From positions 1 through 64,000 of the forward strand of contig CADCTA010000018.1 of the NCBI GenBank assembly GCA_902805675.1: a stretch of 64,000 bases of DNA. Reading direction: 5' to 3'. This stretch comes from an uncultured Chthoniobacterales bacterium (GTDB lineage: Bacteria > Verrucomicrobiota > Verrucomicrobiia > Chthoniobacterales > UBA10450). The translations under genes and the position numbers were made by a program. Below are positions 10,875-18,987 of the stretch, in pieces; positions within the stretch are counted from its first letter, which is position 1; each line of letters starts with the position of its first letter. The notes below the pieces were generated by a model. The model did not search any database, was not told the origin of the DNA, and saw only the letters and a list, made by a program, of their open reading frames with translations.

Positions 10875-11551
10875 TCGCGCACGACCTGCACGTTGGTGCC
10901 GAGCTTCACCTTGTTGAAGAACATCTCGGCCGCTTGCGGTGGCATGCGGATGCAACCGTGCGACGCCGGATAACCGGGCAAAATGCCGACATGCATGCCG
11001 ACGCCGTCGCTCGTCAGCCGCATGAACCAGAGCATTGGCGCGCCGACGAAGCGCGTGCCACTCGGCGCAGAGTCGATGCGCACGCTCACGCCGCCGCGCA
11101 CCGTGCGACCGTTTTTATCTTTGAAGTCGCCGTAGATATTCGAGCGGTGGTCCTTGTCCTTCTCTGAGATATTGAAGCTACCCGTCGGCGTCATGCCGGC
11201 GCGTTTGCCTGACGAGATCGGAGAGTCGATCGCCACCTGGTCGCCGTGCAGCAGATACGCGCGCTGCTTCGTCAGGTTCACGACGACGCGCGAATCAGCC
11301 TGCGTGAGCGCATCATAGACCTCCTTGTTTATGCTGATCGGCGTTTGCCGGCTGATCAGCTCAGACGCTTTCTTCATCGGCTGTTTCGGCGCCGGGGTTT
11401 GGCGCATCACCGGTTGCTGCTGTGGAGGCGCGCCGGCAGGTCGCGGCATTTGGCCGGGCCGTGGCGGCTGCGCGACGGCAAACGGCAGGGCGACAGAGAT
11501 GAAGAGCGATACGGCGGCGAGCCGCGCGAAGGTCCGAATCACGTGGTTCAA
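10871..11551 (-). CDS. Secreted L,D-transpeptidase (YkuD domain)
   Basis: A 226-aa protein with a typical signal peptide (LAAVSLFISVALPFAVAQ), a proline/glutamine-rich linker of about 40 residues, and a YkuD domain from about residue 85. The catalytic motif is GMHVGILPGYPASHGCIRMP, with the histidine and cysteine in place. It likely crosslinks peptidoglycan in the periplasm. The gene is convergent with cinA; the two stop codons share bases. The upstream secreted lysozyme-like gene ends at 11548, overlapping the start by 4 nt, so the pair may be co-translated. Confidence 0.9.
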   Translation of the reverse strand: MNHVIRTFARLAAVSLFISVALPFAVAQPPRPGQMPRPAGAPPQQQPVMRQTPAPKQPMKKASELISRQTPISINKEVYDALTQADSRVVVNLTKQRAYLLHGDQVAIDSPISSGKRAGMTPTGSFNISEKDKDHRSNIYGDFKDKNGRTVRGGVSVRIDSAPSGTRFVGAPMLWFMRLTSDGVGMHVGILPGYPASHGCIRMPPQAAEMFFNKVKLGTNVQVVRD

Positions 11552-12339
11552 CTTTGCGCGTAGGTTTTAACGCGTTTCAACCATCCTGCAAGCCAGCGCG
11601 ATTCCTTTCTCTCTGCCGGTGAATTCTCGACGCGTTGGGTGAGAACTTTGCCTGCGGAGACGGAGAACTCGCCCGCGGCCGCGGCACCGTTGCCGCTGCC
11701 CGACATTCCCTGCAGCACTTGTAATAGGCCCCAGCCCTCGCCTTTGTAGCGCTCCGTCTCGAGCACGCCTTCGCCTTTGAAGTTCACGTAATCGACGAGC
11801 GCGTAGCAGCCCTGCGAGGAGCTGGCGACCCGCTGAAACTGGCGCTCGATATTGGCACGCTCAGCGGCCGGCGCTGCCGACGCCATCTTCGGCAACGCCT
11901 TCTGCAGGCGCTGCACAAGGAACTCCGCCTGGATCGGCACCGTATCGGCGAGGAACTTGCGCAGCTGGGTCACTTCCGGCGAGTTGCTCGCAGCGAGGAA
12001 TTCGTCGCGCGAGCTCCACGGGCATCCGCTCTTCAAATTTTCCCTCACGACCTCAGGCAGCGTGGCGTTGCGGCTAGCGGCGAAGCTCGCCAGCTCAGGG
12101 AAGCTCTCATCAAACGGCCCCCGCACCCCCTTCGGATACCAGATGAAGTGACCGATGCCGAGCGAGGCGAAGTTCTCGCCGGTGTTCCACGACGTCAGGC
12201 CGGCTACGGTGCCGCCACATTCGTTCTGCCAGATCTTCTTCCCGATGCGCATCGATTCGGCGGCGGACAGATTGATTTGTTCGGCTCCGGCACTGACGGC
12301 GAAAACGACGATGGCTGAGAGAGTCGCCGCTCGTCGCAA
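11548..12339 (-). CDS. Secreted protein with a lysozyme-like (GH24-resembling) N-terminal region
   Basis: Not a family I can name with certainty. The open frame reaches back to 12531, but a TTG at 12339, preceded by AAGGTGG, starts right before a signal peptide (RRAATLSAIVVFAVSAGAEQ); an ATG at 12441 is the other candidate. The mature N-terminus reads MRIGKKIWQNECGGTVAGLT then ENFASLGIGHFIWYPKG. A glutamate about 20 residues before a G-I-G-H motif recalls the E/TIGYGH arrangement of phage-type lysozymes. The rest is helical with no recognised motif. It is coupled by a 4-nt overlap to a peptidoglycan transpeptidase gene, which supports a cell-wall role, but this remains inference. Confidence 0.6.
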   Translation of the reverse strand: MRRAATLSAIVVFAVSAGAEQINLSAAESMRIGKKIWQNECGGTVAGLTSWNTGENFASLGIGHFIWYPKGVRGPFDESFPELASFAASRNATLPEVVRENLKSGCPWSSRDEFLAASNSPEVTQLRKFLADTVPIQAEFLVQRLQKALPKMASAAPAAERANIERQFQRVASSSQGCYALVDYVNFKGEGVLETERYKGEGWGLLQVLQGMSGSGNGAAAAGEFSVSAGKVLTQRVENSPAERKESRWLAGWLKRVKTYAQS

Positions 12340-12439
12340 GAAGCTCAGCCACCTTGACGGAAGGCTGTTCCCCTCTAGCGTGCTGACTTCCGCGGCGCCT
12401 CCACTCCGGTCCGGCGCTGCTTCCGTTGGTATTCTTTTC

Positions 12440-13210
12440 ATGAAATCATCCGTCATCTTCATCGCCGCACTTTCCGTCGCATCCACCGTCCTCGGGCAGG
12501 ACAAAACCCAGCTGAAAGACGATCGCGACAAGGTTAGTTACAGCATCGGGCTCGACATTGGAAACACCTTCAAGAAGCAAAACATGGATATCAACACGGA
12601 AGCGCTGATGTCTGGGTTGAAGGACGCGACCACCGGCGGCAAGCCGCAGATGACCGACGAGGAGATGAAGAACACCATGGCGGCGTACTCGAAGACGATG
12701 ATGGAAAAACAACAGGCGGTGGCTAAAGAATCCGGCGCGAAGAACGCTGCAGCGGGCGAGAAGTTTCTGGCGGAAAACAAAGGCAAGGAAGGCGTGAAGA
12801 CGACCGCCAGCGGCCTCCAATACAAGGTAATCAAAGAGGGGAACGGCCCGTCGCCGAAGGAGACCGACACGGTTGAAACGCACTACCGGGGCACGCTGCT
12901 GGACGGGACAGAATTCGACAGCTCCTACGCGCGCAACGAGCCGGCGACGTTCCCGGTCAATCGCGTGATCAAGGGCTGGACTGAGGCGCTGCAGATGATG
13001 AAGGTCGGCTCGAAGTACGAGCTCTACATTCCGGCCAGCCTCGCCTACGGCGAACGCGGCGCCGGGCAGGAGATCGGGCCGAACGCGACCCTGAAATTCG
13101 AAGTCGAGCTGCTCGGAATTAAGGACGCTGCCGCAGCCGCTGCTCCAGCAGCCGCGCCGGCTGCGGCGAGCAAAGCCGCGGCTTCGCCAGCGGGCTCGCC
13201 GAAGAAGTAA
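12440..13210 (+). CDS. FKBP-type peptidyl-prolyl isomerase, exported (FkpA/Mip-like)
   Basis: A 256-aa protein with a signal peptide (MKSSVIFIAALSVASTVLGQ), an N-terminal helical dimerisation domain (about residues 25-120; VSYSIGLDIGNTFKKQ is typical of FkpA/Mip), then an FKBP domain (VETHYRGTLLDGTEFDSSY, PASLAYGERGAG, PNATLKFEVELL). The C-terminus is a low-complexity Ala/Pro tail of about 35 residues ending in lysines. It likely assists folding of envelope proteins. The ATG at 12440 was chosen because it starts the signal peptide; the gene diverges from the lysozyme-like gene. Confidence 0.93.
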   Translation: MKSSVIFIAALSVASTVLGQDKTQLKDDRDKVSYSIGLDIGNTFKKQNMDINTEALMSGLKDATTGGKPQMTDEEMKNTMAAYSKTMMEKQQAVAKESGAKNAAAGEKFLAENKGKEGVKTTASGLQYKVIKEGNGPSPKETDTVETHYRGTLLDGTEFDSSYARNEPATFPVNRVIKGWTEALQMMKVGSKYELYIPASLAYGERGAGQEIGPNATLKFEVELLGIKDAAAAAAPAAAPAAASKAAASPAGSPKK

Positions 13211-13221
13211 CTGCGGATGAG

Positions 13222-13587
13222 TTACTGCGGCGCGGTCGCAGCGGTCTGCCACTTCAGCCGGGGAGCGTCGCCCCACAGATCCTCGAGCGCGTAAAAGCCA
13301 CGCTTCTCCGCGTGGAAGACGTGCACGATGACCTGCATGAAATCGAGCACGATCCATTGGCTCGCCGGGAATCCGTCGACGGCCGCGGCGCGCACGCCGT
13401 GATCCTGCTTTAGCCGCACCTCCACTTCACCGGCGATCGCTTTGATCTGCGGCTCCGAAGCGGCCGAGCAAAGGACGAAGAACTCGGTGAAGGTGGAGAT
13501 CTCGCGCAGATCCATCACGATGATGTCCTCGGCCTTTTTGTTCGAGGCGAGCTCGGCGCAGGTTTTCGCTAGTTCTTCGGATGTGAT
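13222..13587 (-). CDS. rsfS: Ribosomal silencing factor RsfS, probable non-standard ATC start
   Basis: RsfS binds ribosomal protein uL14 and blocks subunit joining in starvation. Family landmarks: SNKKAEDIIVMDLREISTFT, FFVLCSAASEPQIKAIA, DGFPASQWIVLDFMQVIVHVF, FYALEDLWGDA. The conserved domain begins at about SEELAKTC, but no ATG, GTG or TTG occurs in frame nearby; the nearest upstream is a TTG at 13809 deep inside nadD. An ATC at 13587-13585 lies 9 nt after AAGGA and gives 121 aa, the normal size. It overlaps the end of nadD by 19 nt, the usual nadD-rsfS pairing. Confidence 0.85.
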   Translation of the reverse strand: MTSEELAKTCAELASNKKAEDIIVMDLREISTFTEFFVLCSAASEPQIKAIAGEVEVRLKQDHGVRAAAVDGFPASQWIVLDFMQVIVHVFHAEKRGFYALEDLWGDAPRLKWQTAATAPQ

Positions 13588-14162
13588 TTTGCTGGTTCCT
13601 TGTAAAGCTGCTGCCGCTGGATGATCTCCTCGACCGCCGCCGGTACGAGATACCGAATCGACCGCCCAGTGGCAACCCTGTTTCTGATGTCCGTCGCGGA
13701 AACGTCGATCAGGCGGCGGATGGTTGTGTAGCAGTCGTCGATGGGCTCTGCGCCCCGCGCGAGGACCACGAATTGCACCAGCTTCTGCAAGTCGTGGAAG
13801 CGGTGCCAAGTCTGTAGGCGCGGCAGGTTGTCTGCGCCCACAAGGTAGAAGACCTCGGACTGGGGATTACTGCGGCGCACATCCTCGATCGTGTCGACGG
13901 TGAAGGAGGGCGGCGACCGTCGCAGTTCCACATCATTCACTTCGAACCCCGACTCGCCTTCCACGCCCGCGCGGAGCATTTCCAAACGCACCGCCGCGGA
14001 CGTCGCCGCTCGCTCGAGCTTGTGTGGTGAAGCCGCAGCAGGAACGAAGATCAGGCGATCGAGCTGAAGCTGCTCACGCGCTTCGCGCGCGAGGATGAGG
14101 TGCCCGTTGTGGATCGGGTCAAACGTCCCGCCGTAAATGCCGAGCTTGCTCACCAGCGTCAC
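13569..14162 (-). CDS. nadD: Nicotinate-nucleotide adenylyltransferase
   Basis: Adenylates nicotinate mononucleotide in NAD synthesis. The nucleotidyltransferase signature GGTFDPIHNGHL lies at the N-terminus and the second motif ISxTxIR appears as VSATDIRNRV near residue 165; FYLVGADNL and the PSFTVDT substrate loop are typical. Starts at GTG 14162; 197 aa is normal. Followed by overlapping rsfS. Confidence 0.95.
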   Translation of the reverse strand: MTLVSKLGIYGGTFDPIHNGHLILAREAREQLQLDRLIFVPAAASPHKLERAATSAAVRLEMLRAGVEGESGFEVNDVELRRSPPSFTVDTIEDVRRSNPQSEVFYLVGADNLPRLQTWHRFHDLQKLVQFVVLARGAEPIDDCYTTIRRLIDVSATDIRNRVATGRSIRYLVPAAVEEIIQRQQLYKEPAKSHPKN

Positions 14163-14189
14163 TTAGGCACGCGATGGTGCAGCCCGCCA

Positions 14190-14279
14190 GTCATCCCGAG
14201 CGAAGTCGAGGGATCCCGTTGCCCGATCGGAGGTTTGCCACGGGATTCCTCCACTCCGCTTCGCTGCGGTCGGAATGAC
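14190..14279. repeat. Type A palindromic dispersed element, copy 2
   Basis: Ninety bp in the divergent nadD/nagZ gap. Left arm begins GTCATCCCGAGCGAAGTCGA; right arm begins GCCACGGGATTCCTCCACTC and ends CGGTCGGAATGAC. The arms are imperfect inverted copies around a spacer of about 13 nt. Confidence 0.9.
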
Positions 14280-14349
14280 CGCGGGTGGAGCGATTGATCA
14301 GCAAACAACTAGTGGATTGATCGTCACACGCTCCTAAGTTCGAGCGCGT

Positions 14350-15450
14350 ATGCGCTCCGATCAGCTCGGCCAACTCATCCTCACCGGCGTTCCCGGGACT
14401 GAACTCGACGCCGAGTCGGCCGCGCTCTTCCGGCGCGTGCAGCCGGGCGGCTACATTCTGTTTGGTCGAAATATCACCGGCGCAGCGCAGCTCCGGAGGT
14501 TGATCGACGATCTTCGCGATCTCAGCGAGGTCGAGCCGATCATCACGATTGACCAGGAAGGCGGTCGCGTTTCGCGCCTGCGCCTGATCGGTAATGAGCC
14601 GCCGAATGCGCAGCAGCTACGCGAGAAAGGCGACCTCTCGCTCGTGCGCGAGCACGGACGGCTTACTGGTCGACTGCTCAGATTGTTCGGCTTCAACCTC
14701 GACCTGTGCCCGGTGCTCGACCTCTCCTTCGATGACGACGCCGACAACTCGCTCCGCGGCCGCTGCTACGGCGGGAATGTCGACGAAGTGGTGCGGCTCG
14801 CGGGTTCGTTCAACGATGCGATGCATGACGAGGGCGTGCTCAGCTGCGGCAAGCACTTCCCGGGGTATTCCTGCGCGAGCGTCGATGCGCATCACGATCT
14901 GCCGCGGATTGATCGCTCTCGTGCTGATCTTGAGGCGGAGGAACTCGCCGTATTCCGCCGCTTCGCGAAGCGCGTGGAGAGCATGATGATCTGTCACGGC
15001 TGGTATCCTTCCTTTGATCCGGAGAAGCTGCCCGCTTCGCTCTCGCCGACGGTGATTACGCAGCTCCTCCGCGAGGATGTCGGGTTCGAGGGATTGGTCA
15101 TGACCGACGACCTCGACATGGGCGCGATCTACAACGAATACGGCCTCGAAGACACGATCCGCATGGCGATCACTGCGGGGAACGACCTCGCGATGATTTG
15201 TCACCGCATCGATGCGATCGGCACCGCGCGCGAGACGTTGACGCAATTGCCAGCAAAGCATCTCGACCGAGCACTCGACAGCGTGACGCGATTTAAATCT
15301 GTGATGTCGCCACCGCACGATTTTTCAGAGGGGGCGTTCCGCGCGCTGGACGAGGAAGTGTGGAAGCTGCGCGTCGCGGTTCTCGGCGAAGAGCGGGCGG
15401 CAGAGCGGAGTGCGGAAGACGGAAAGCGCTCGCCGGTCGAGACGTATTAG
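14350..15450 (+). CDS. nagZ: Beta-N-acetylhexosaminidase, glycoside hydrolase family 3 (NagZ-like)
   Basis: Cleaves N-acetylglucosamine from anhydro-muropeptides in cell-wall recycling. Family 3 landmarks: FGRNI, IDQEGGRV, the NagZ-specific SCGKHFPGYSCASVDAHHDL loop carrying the catalytic His/Asp, and the nucleophile aspartate in VMTDDLDMGAI. At 366 aa it is a single-domain NagZ without signal peptide, so cytoplasmic. The C-terminal 30 residues are charged and not conserved. Confidence 0.92.
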   Translation: MRSDQLGQLILTGVPGTELDAESAALFRRVQPGGYILFGRNITGAAQLRRLIDDLRDLSEVEPIITIDQEGGRVSRLRLIGNEPPNAQQLREKGDLSLVREHGRLTGRLLRLFGFNLDLCPVLDLSFDDDADNSLRGRCYGGNVDEVVRLAGSFNDAMHDEGVLSCGKHFPGYSCASVDAHHDLPRIDRSRADLEAEELAVFRRFAKRVESMMICHGWYPSFDPEKLPASLSPTVITQLLREDVGFEGLVMTDDLDMGAIYNEYGLEDTIRMAITAGNDLAMICHRIDAIGTARETLTQLPAKHLDRALDSVTRFKSVMSPPHDFSEGAFRALDEEVWKLRVAVLGEERAAERSAEDGKRSPVETY

Positions 15451-15504
15451 CGTTGGCGCAGAGCGGTAATTGACGCCGATTCGCGCAACTCATAATCTTC
15501 GCGC

Positions 15505-16209
15505 GTGCAATCCGAATTGGAGCAGCTGCTCGTCCTGCAAGACCGCGACCAGAAGATTAAGCAGATCCAATCCGAAGTGCGCACGCTTCCGCAGCAGCGG
15601 GCGCAACTGGAAGGGCAGCTGAAAGCAAGCGCCGCTGCGCTGGACGCGGCCAAGCACAAGGCGCAACAAGTTGAAGTGGAGAAGAAGCGCCTCGAGCTCG
15701 ACGTCGGCACGCGTGAGACGAGCATCGGGCGCCTGCGCACCCAGCAATACGAGACGCGCAAGAACGAGGAGTTCCGCGCGATCGGGAATGAGATCGAGCG
15801 TTACCAGAAGGAGATCCAGGGCATTGAGGACCAGGAGCTCGAGCTGATGGAGCAGGCAGACAAGCTCAAGATCGAAACTGCGGAGGCGGAGAAGCAGGCG
15901 GCAGCTGGGCGTGAATCAGTGGCGCGGCAGATGGCTGACCTGGAGGCCAAAGGGAAGGCGCTCGACGAGCGTCTGCAGGCACTGACGGCGGAGCGCACGG
16001 AGATCGCGTCGCGGGTCGATGAAGATGTGCTGGACCGGTTTCAGCGGTTGTTTGCGAGCAAGGGGGACGCGGCAGTCGTCGGGCTAAGACACGAAGTCTG
16101 CACCGGGTGTCACATGAAGCTGACGCCACAGACGGTGCATCGGGTGAAGGGCGAGCGGGAGCTCGTCAGCTGCGAGCAGTGCGGACGGATCCTTTACTGG
16201 GAGGATTGA
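15505..16209 (+). CDS. Coiled-coil protein with C-terminal C4 zinc ribbon (DUF164/CdsZ type)
   Basis: Starts at GTG 15505; 234 aa. Residues 1-180 form a long alpha-helical hairpin rich in Glu, Gln, Lys and Arg; the C-terminus is a four-cysteine ribbon, CTGCHMKL and CEQCGRILYWED. This architecture matches the widespread DUF164 family (Chlamydia CdsZ, mycobacterial and Helicobacter HP0958-like proteins), whose members act in flagellar/secretion or RNA-related roles. No secretion locus is adjacent, so the precise role is unclear. Confidence 0.88.
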   Translation: MQSELEQLLVLQDRDQKIKQIQSEVRTLPQQRAQLEGQLKASAAALDAAKHKAQQVEVEKKRLELDVGTRETSIGRLRTQQYETRKNEEFRAIGNEIERYQKEIQGIEDQELELMEQADKLKIETAEAEKQAAAGRESVARQMADLEAKGKALDERLQALTAERTEIASRVDEDVLDRFQRLFASKGDAAVVGLRHEVCTGCHMKLTPQTVHRVKGERELVSCEQCGRILYWED

Positions 16210-16242
16210 GGCGTCTCGTAGCCACTGCGCCGTCGCGCAATG

Positions 16243-16415
16243 CGCGGTCATCCTGAGCCGCGGAGACGGCGAAGGACCTCGCGCCGTCACATGGCGTGTT
16301 CGCGACCTCACATGCAGCGAAGAGGCCGTGCGCTGCTTTTTCGAATCGAAGGGCAGCGAAAGTCCTTTTCGCTGCGTGAGGTCCTTCGCCGTCTCCGCGG
16401 CTCAGGATGACCGCG
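16243..16415. repeat. Type B palindromic dispersed element, copy 1
   Basis: A perfect 38-bp inverted repeat: 16243-16280 (CGCGGTCATCCTGAGCCGCG then GAGACGGCGAAGGACCTC) and its exact complement at 16378-16415, with a 97-nt spacer. It sits between the convergent zinc-ribbon gene and ychF. It shares the terminal GTCATCC with type A but differs inside. Confidence 0.95.
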
Positions 16416-16434
16416 TCCACACGCGACACGGCGA

Positions 16435-17559
16435 TTAGACGTTGAAGCGGAACTCCACCACGTCGCCGTCTTTGACCACGTATTCCTTGCCCTCGATGCG
16501 GAGCTTGCCGGCTTCGCGCGCTTTGGCAAACGAGCCTAGCGAGACGAGGTCGTCGAAGTGCACCGTCTCGGCGGCGATGAAGCCGCGCTCGAAATCGGTG
16601 TGGATGACGCCAGCCGCAGCAGGCGCTTTGTCGCCCTCGCGGATCGTCCAGGCGCGCGTCTCCTTTTCGCCCGTGGTGAGGTACGTGCGCAGGCCCAGCA
16701 GGTGATACACCGCGCGAATCAACGCGCTGACGCCACTGCCTGAGACGCCGAGATCGCGCAGATACTCGTTCGCTTCCGCTTCGCTGAGATCTACAAGCTC
16801 GCTCTCAATCTCCGCGCTGATCACCACCGCCTCGCTGCCGAAATGCGTGCGCGCGTATTCTTCCACCGCGCGGACGTGCTGAACCGCAGGATGTGACTCG
16901 GTGCCGGCCGCAATCGGCGCTAGATCAGACTCTGCGACATTACATGCGAAGAGCGTCGGCTTTGACGTGAGCAGGAAGAACTCGCGTGCGAGGACCTTCT
17001 CATCATCCGTCAGCTCTGCCGTGATCGCCGGCTTTCCCGCGTCGAGATGCGGCAGCAGCTTTTCGATGATCGCGCTCTCCGCCTTTGCGGTTTTGGACCC
17101 GGCACGCACCTCCTTCTGCAAACGATCGCGACGCTTCTCGAGCGACGCATAATCCGCGAGCACGAGCTCGGTGTTGATCACCTCAATGTCCCGCACCGGA
17201 TCGATGCTGCCGCTGACGTGATGGATGTCGCCGCTCTCGAAGCAGCGCACGACCTGCACGATCGCGTTCACCTCGCGGATGTGGCTGAGGAATTGATTGC
17301 CGAGCCCTTCACCCGCGCTCGCGCCTTTCACCAGCCCGGCGATGTCGACGAACTCGATCGCCGCCGGAATGACCTTCTGCGAACCGGAGAGTTTCGAGAG
17401 CACATCGAGCCGCGAGTCGGGCACGGTGACCACGCCCACGTTCGGATCTATCGTGCAGAACGGATAGTTCGCCGCCTGCGCTTTGCGGGTTCGGGTCACC
17501 GCATTGAAGAGCGTCGACTTTCCGACGTTCGGCAGGCCGACAATTCCAGCGCTCAGCAT
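16435..17559 (-). CDS. ychF: Redox-regulated ATPase/GTPase YchF (Obg family)
   Basis: Conserved P-loop protein that binds ribosomes and prefers ATP. G1 motif GLPNVGKST (residues 8-16), G3 [20 protein letters not shown], a helical insertion, and a C-terminal TGS domain ([20 protein letters not shown] to [18 protein letters not shown]). At 374 aa, slightly longer than the usual 363. Stands alone, next to tRNA-Pro. Confidence 0.96.
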   Translation of the reverse strand: MLSAGIVGLPNVGKSTLFNAVTRTRKAQAANYPFCTIDPNVGVVTVPDSRLDVLSKLSGSQKVIPAAIEFVDIAGLVKGASAGEGLGNQFLSHIREVNAIVQVVRCFESGDIHHVSGSIDPVRDIEVINTELVLADYASLEKRRDRLQKEVRAGSKTAKAESAIIEKLLPHLDAGKPAITAELTDDEKVLAREFFLLTSKPTLFACNVAESDLAPIAAGTESHPAVQHVRAVEEYARTHFGSEAVVISAEIESELVDLSEAEANEYLRDLGVSGSGVSALIRAVYHLLGLRTYLTTGEKETRAWTIREGDKAPAAAGVIHTDFERGFIAAETVHFDDLVSLGSFAKAREAGKLRIEGKEYVVKDGDVVEFRFNV

Positions 17560-17620
17560 AAGGCGCGGACGTTAAGGCCGATGGAGCCGCGCCGCAATCT
17601 GCGCCGTGATTGCGAAAAGA

Positions 17621-17694
17621 TCGGGCCGCCGGGATTCGAACCCGGGACCTCTTGAACCCCATTCAAGCGCACTACCAAGCTGTGCTACGACCCG
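17621..17694 (-). tRNA. tRNA-Pro (anticodon GGG)
   Basis: A full cloverleaf on the minus strand: acceptor CGGGTCG/CGGCCCG, D-arm GCACAGCTTGGTAGTGC, anticodon stem CTTGA/TCAAG with loop ATGGGGT (anticodon GGG), T-arm CCGGG TTCGAAT CCCGG, discriminator A. CCA is not encoded. Confidence 0.96.
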
Positions 17695-17764
17695 ATGTGC
17701 GGCCACTATCCACCGCGAGCCTCGACCCTGCCAAGAAGTTTTGGCGGCCTGCTCGCGTTGGCCG

Positions 17765-17917
17765 TTAGAGAAACTTCTTCGCCAGCCAGACGAGGAGGAA
17801 GATGATCGCGCCGATCCAGAGCAGATGCAGAAAGAGCGAAGTCACCGCGAGCAGAACCCGCGCGAAAATCCAAATGACGACGAGCGCGACGGCGATCCAG
17901 ACAAACGAGTGATTCAT
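17765..17917 (-). CDS. Small membrane protein, 50 aa (Lmo0937-like form)
   Basis: ATG at 17917 opens 50 codons ending TAA: MNHSFVWIAVALVVIWIFAR, then two hydrophobic segments with a central FLHLLWIGAIIFLL helix and a final lysine pair. The pattern (two short membrane helices around an H-L-L-W-I core) resembles the small DUF5670/Lmo0937-type stress proteins found in many soil bacteria. Homology is inferred from form only. Just downstream on the same strand is the tRNA-Pro gene. Confidence 0.6.
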   Translation of the reverse strand: MNHSFVWIAVALVVIWIFARVLLAVTSLFLHLLWIGAIIFLLVWLAKKFL

Positions 17918-17950
17918 AGAGGGGTAGTGGTTTTGTCGACGATAAACGCC

Positions 17951-18042
17951 GTCATCCCGAGCGTAGTCGAGGGATCCCGAGGCGTCACGGCAAGGTTAGG
18001 CCACGAGATTCTTCGACTGCGCTTCGCTTCGCTCAGAATGAC
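17951..18042. repeat. Type A palindromic dispersed element, copy 3
   Basis: Ninety-two bp from GTCATCCCGAGCGTAGTCGA to TCGCTTCGCTCAGAATGAC, arms separated by about 23 nt. It lies just downstream of the end of the histone-deacetylase-like gene. Confidence 0.9.
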
Positions 18043-18068
18043 CGCCATCGCCGGGCTGTGGGCCGTTG

Positions 18069-18929
18069 CTATCGCGCCGTCCACCCGACGAGGAAGTTGT
18101 CGATTAAATCCGGTAGCTCTTCGCTGTAGCCACCTTCGAGGATCGCGCCCGCGCGGATTCCGGTTTCGCGCAGCCAGCGACCGCAAGTGGCGAAGTCCTC
18201 CGGCTCGAGTGTCATCTCGGTGATCGGATCATCGACATACGCGTCGAAGCCAGCGGAGACCAGGATCAGATCGGGCTTGGAAAAGACGAGGAACTCCAGC
18301 GCCTGCTCGATCGCATACATGTGCGTGGAACGTCCGATCCGCGGCGCGACCGGAAAGTTGCGGATGTTACCTGAAGACGTAACGCCCGTCCCAGGCCAGC
18401 CAGGGAACTGGTGCACTGACGCGAACGCGATCCGCGGATGTCCGGTGAAAATCGCTTCGGTGCCGTTGCCGTGATGCGCATCGAAATCCCAGATCGCGAC
18501 CCGTCCAGCGCCGTGATCGAGCGCATCGAGCGCCGCGATGGCGATGTGATTAAAATAGCAAAACCCCATCGGCTGGTCCTGGGTGGCGTGGTGGCCGGGC
18601 GGGCGCATCAAGCTGAACGCTTGCTCACCGAGGAGCGCAGCACGCCCTACCTCTACCGCTGCGCCGGTCGCGCGCGCCGCGTGTGCGAAGACCTCCGGGT
18701 AAGCGGGGCAATCAGAATCGAAGTCATCGCACGCGGTGCCGACCGCCTCGAGATGGTCGTGCGTGTGCGCGCGGAGCAGGGTGAGCCGATCGGCTGTCGC
18801 AGGCTCGCGCCATTCCCACTCAGGATGACGATAACTCAACAACTGCGCACTCCGCACCACACGCACGGGCGTGTCGACATGCCCATCCCGCGAGTACTCC
18901 GCCGAGCGCGGATCGTGAAAGATGATCAT
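18069..18929 (-). CDS. Histone deacetylase-like amidohydrolase (AcuC/AphA superfamily)
   Basis: Zinc-dependent deacetylase of small molecules, polyamines or acetyl-lysine. Active-site features are present: RPPGHHA (tandem histidines), IWDFDAHHGNGT (Asp-His metal site), SAGFDAYVDDP (second metal aspartate) and the catalytic-tyrosine region EGGYS. ATG at 18929 gives 286 aa, shorter than AcuC but normal for this clade; a longer frame upstream lacks family sequence. The real substrate cannot be told from sequence. Confidence 0.92.
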   Translation of the reverse strand: MIIFHDPRSAEYSRDGHVDTPVRVVRSAQLLSYRHPEWEWREPATADRLTLLRAHTHDHLEAVGTACDDFDSDCPAYPEVFAHAARATGAAVEVGRAALLGEQAFSLMRPPGHHATQDQPMGFCYFNHIAIAALDALDHGAGRVAIWDFDAHHGNGTEAIFTGHPRIAFASVHQFPGWPGTGVTSSGNIRNFPVAPRIGRSTHMYAIEQALEFLVFSKPDLILVSAGFDAYVDDPITEMTLEPEDFATCGRWLRETGIRAGAILEGGYSEELPDLIDNFLVGWTAR

Positions 18930-18987
18930 CAAAGGTACGCGATCGAGCCCGCGGTATTCCTGCTGTCGAGTGACGCCCGCGCGCGCG

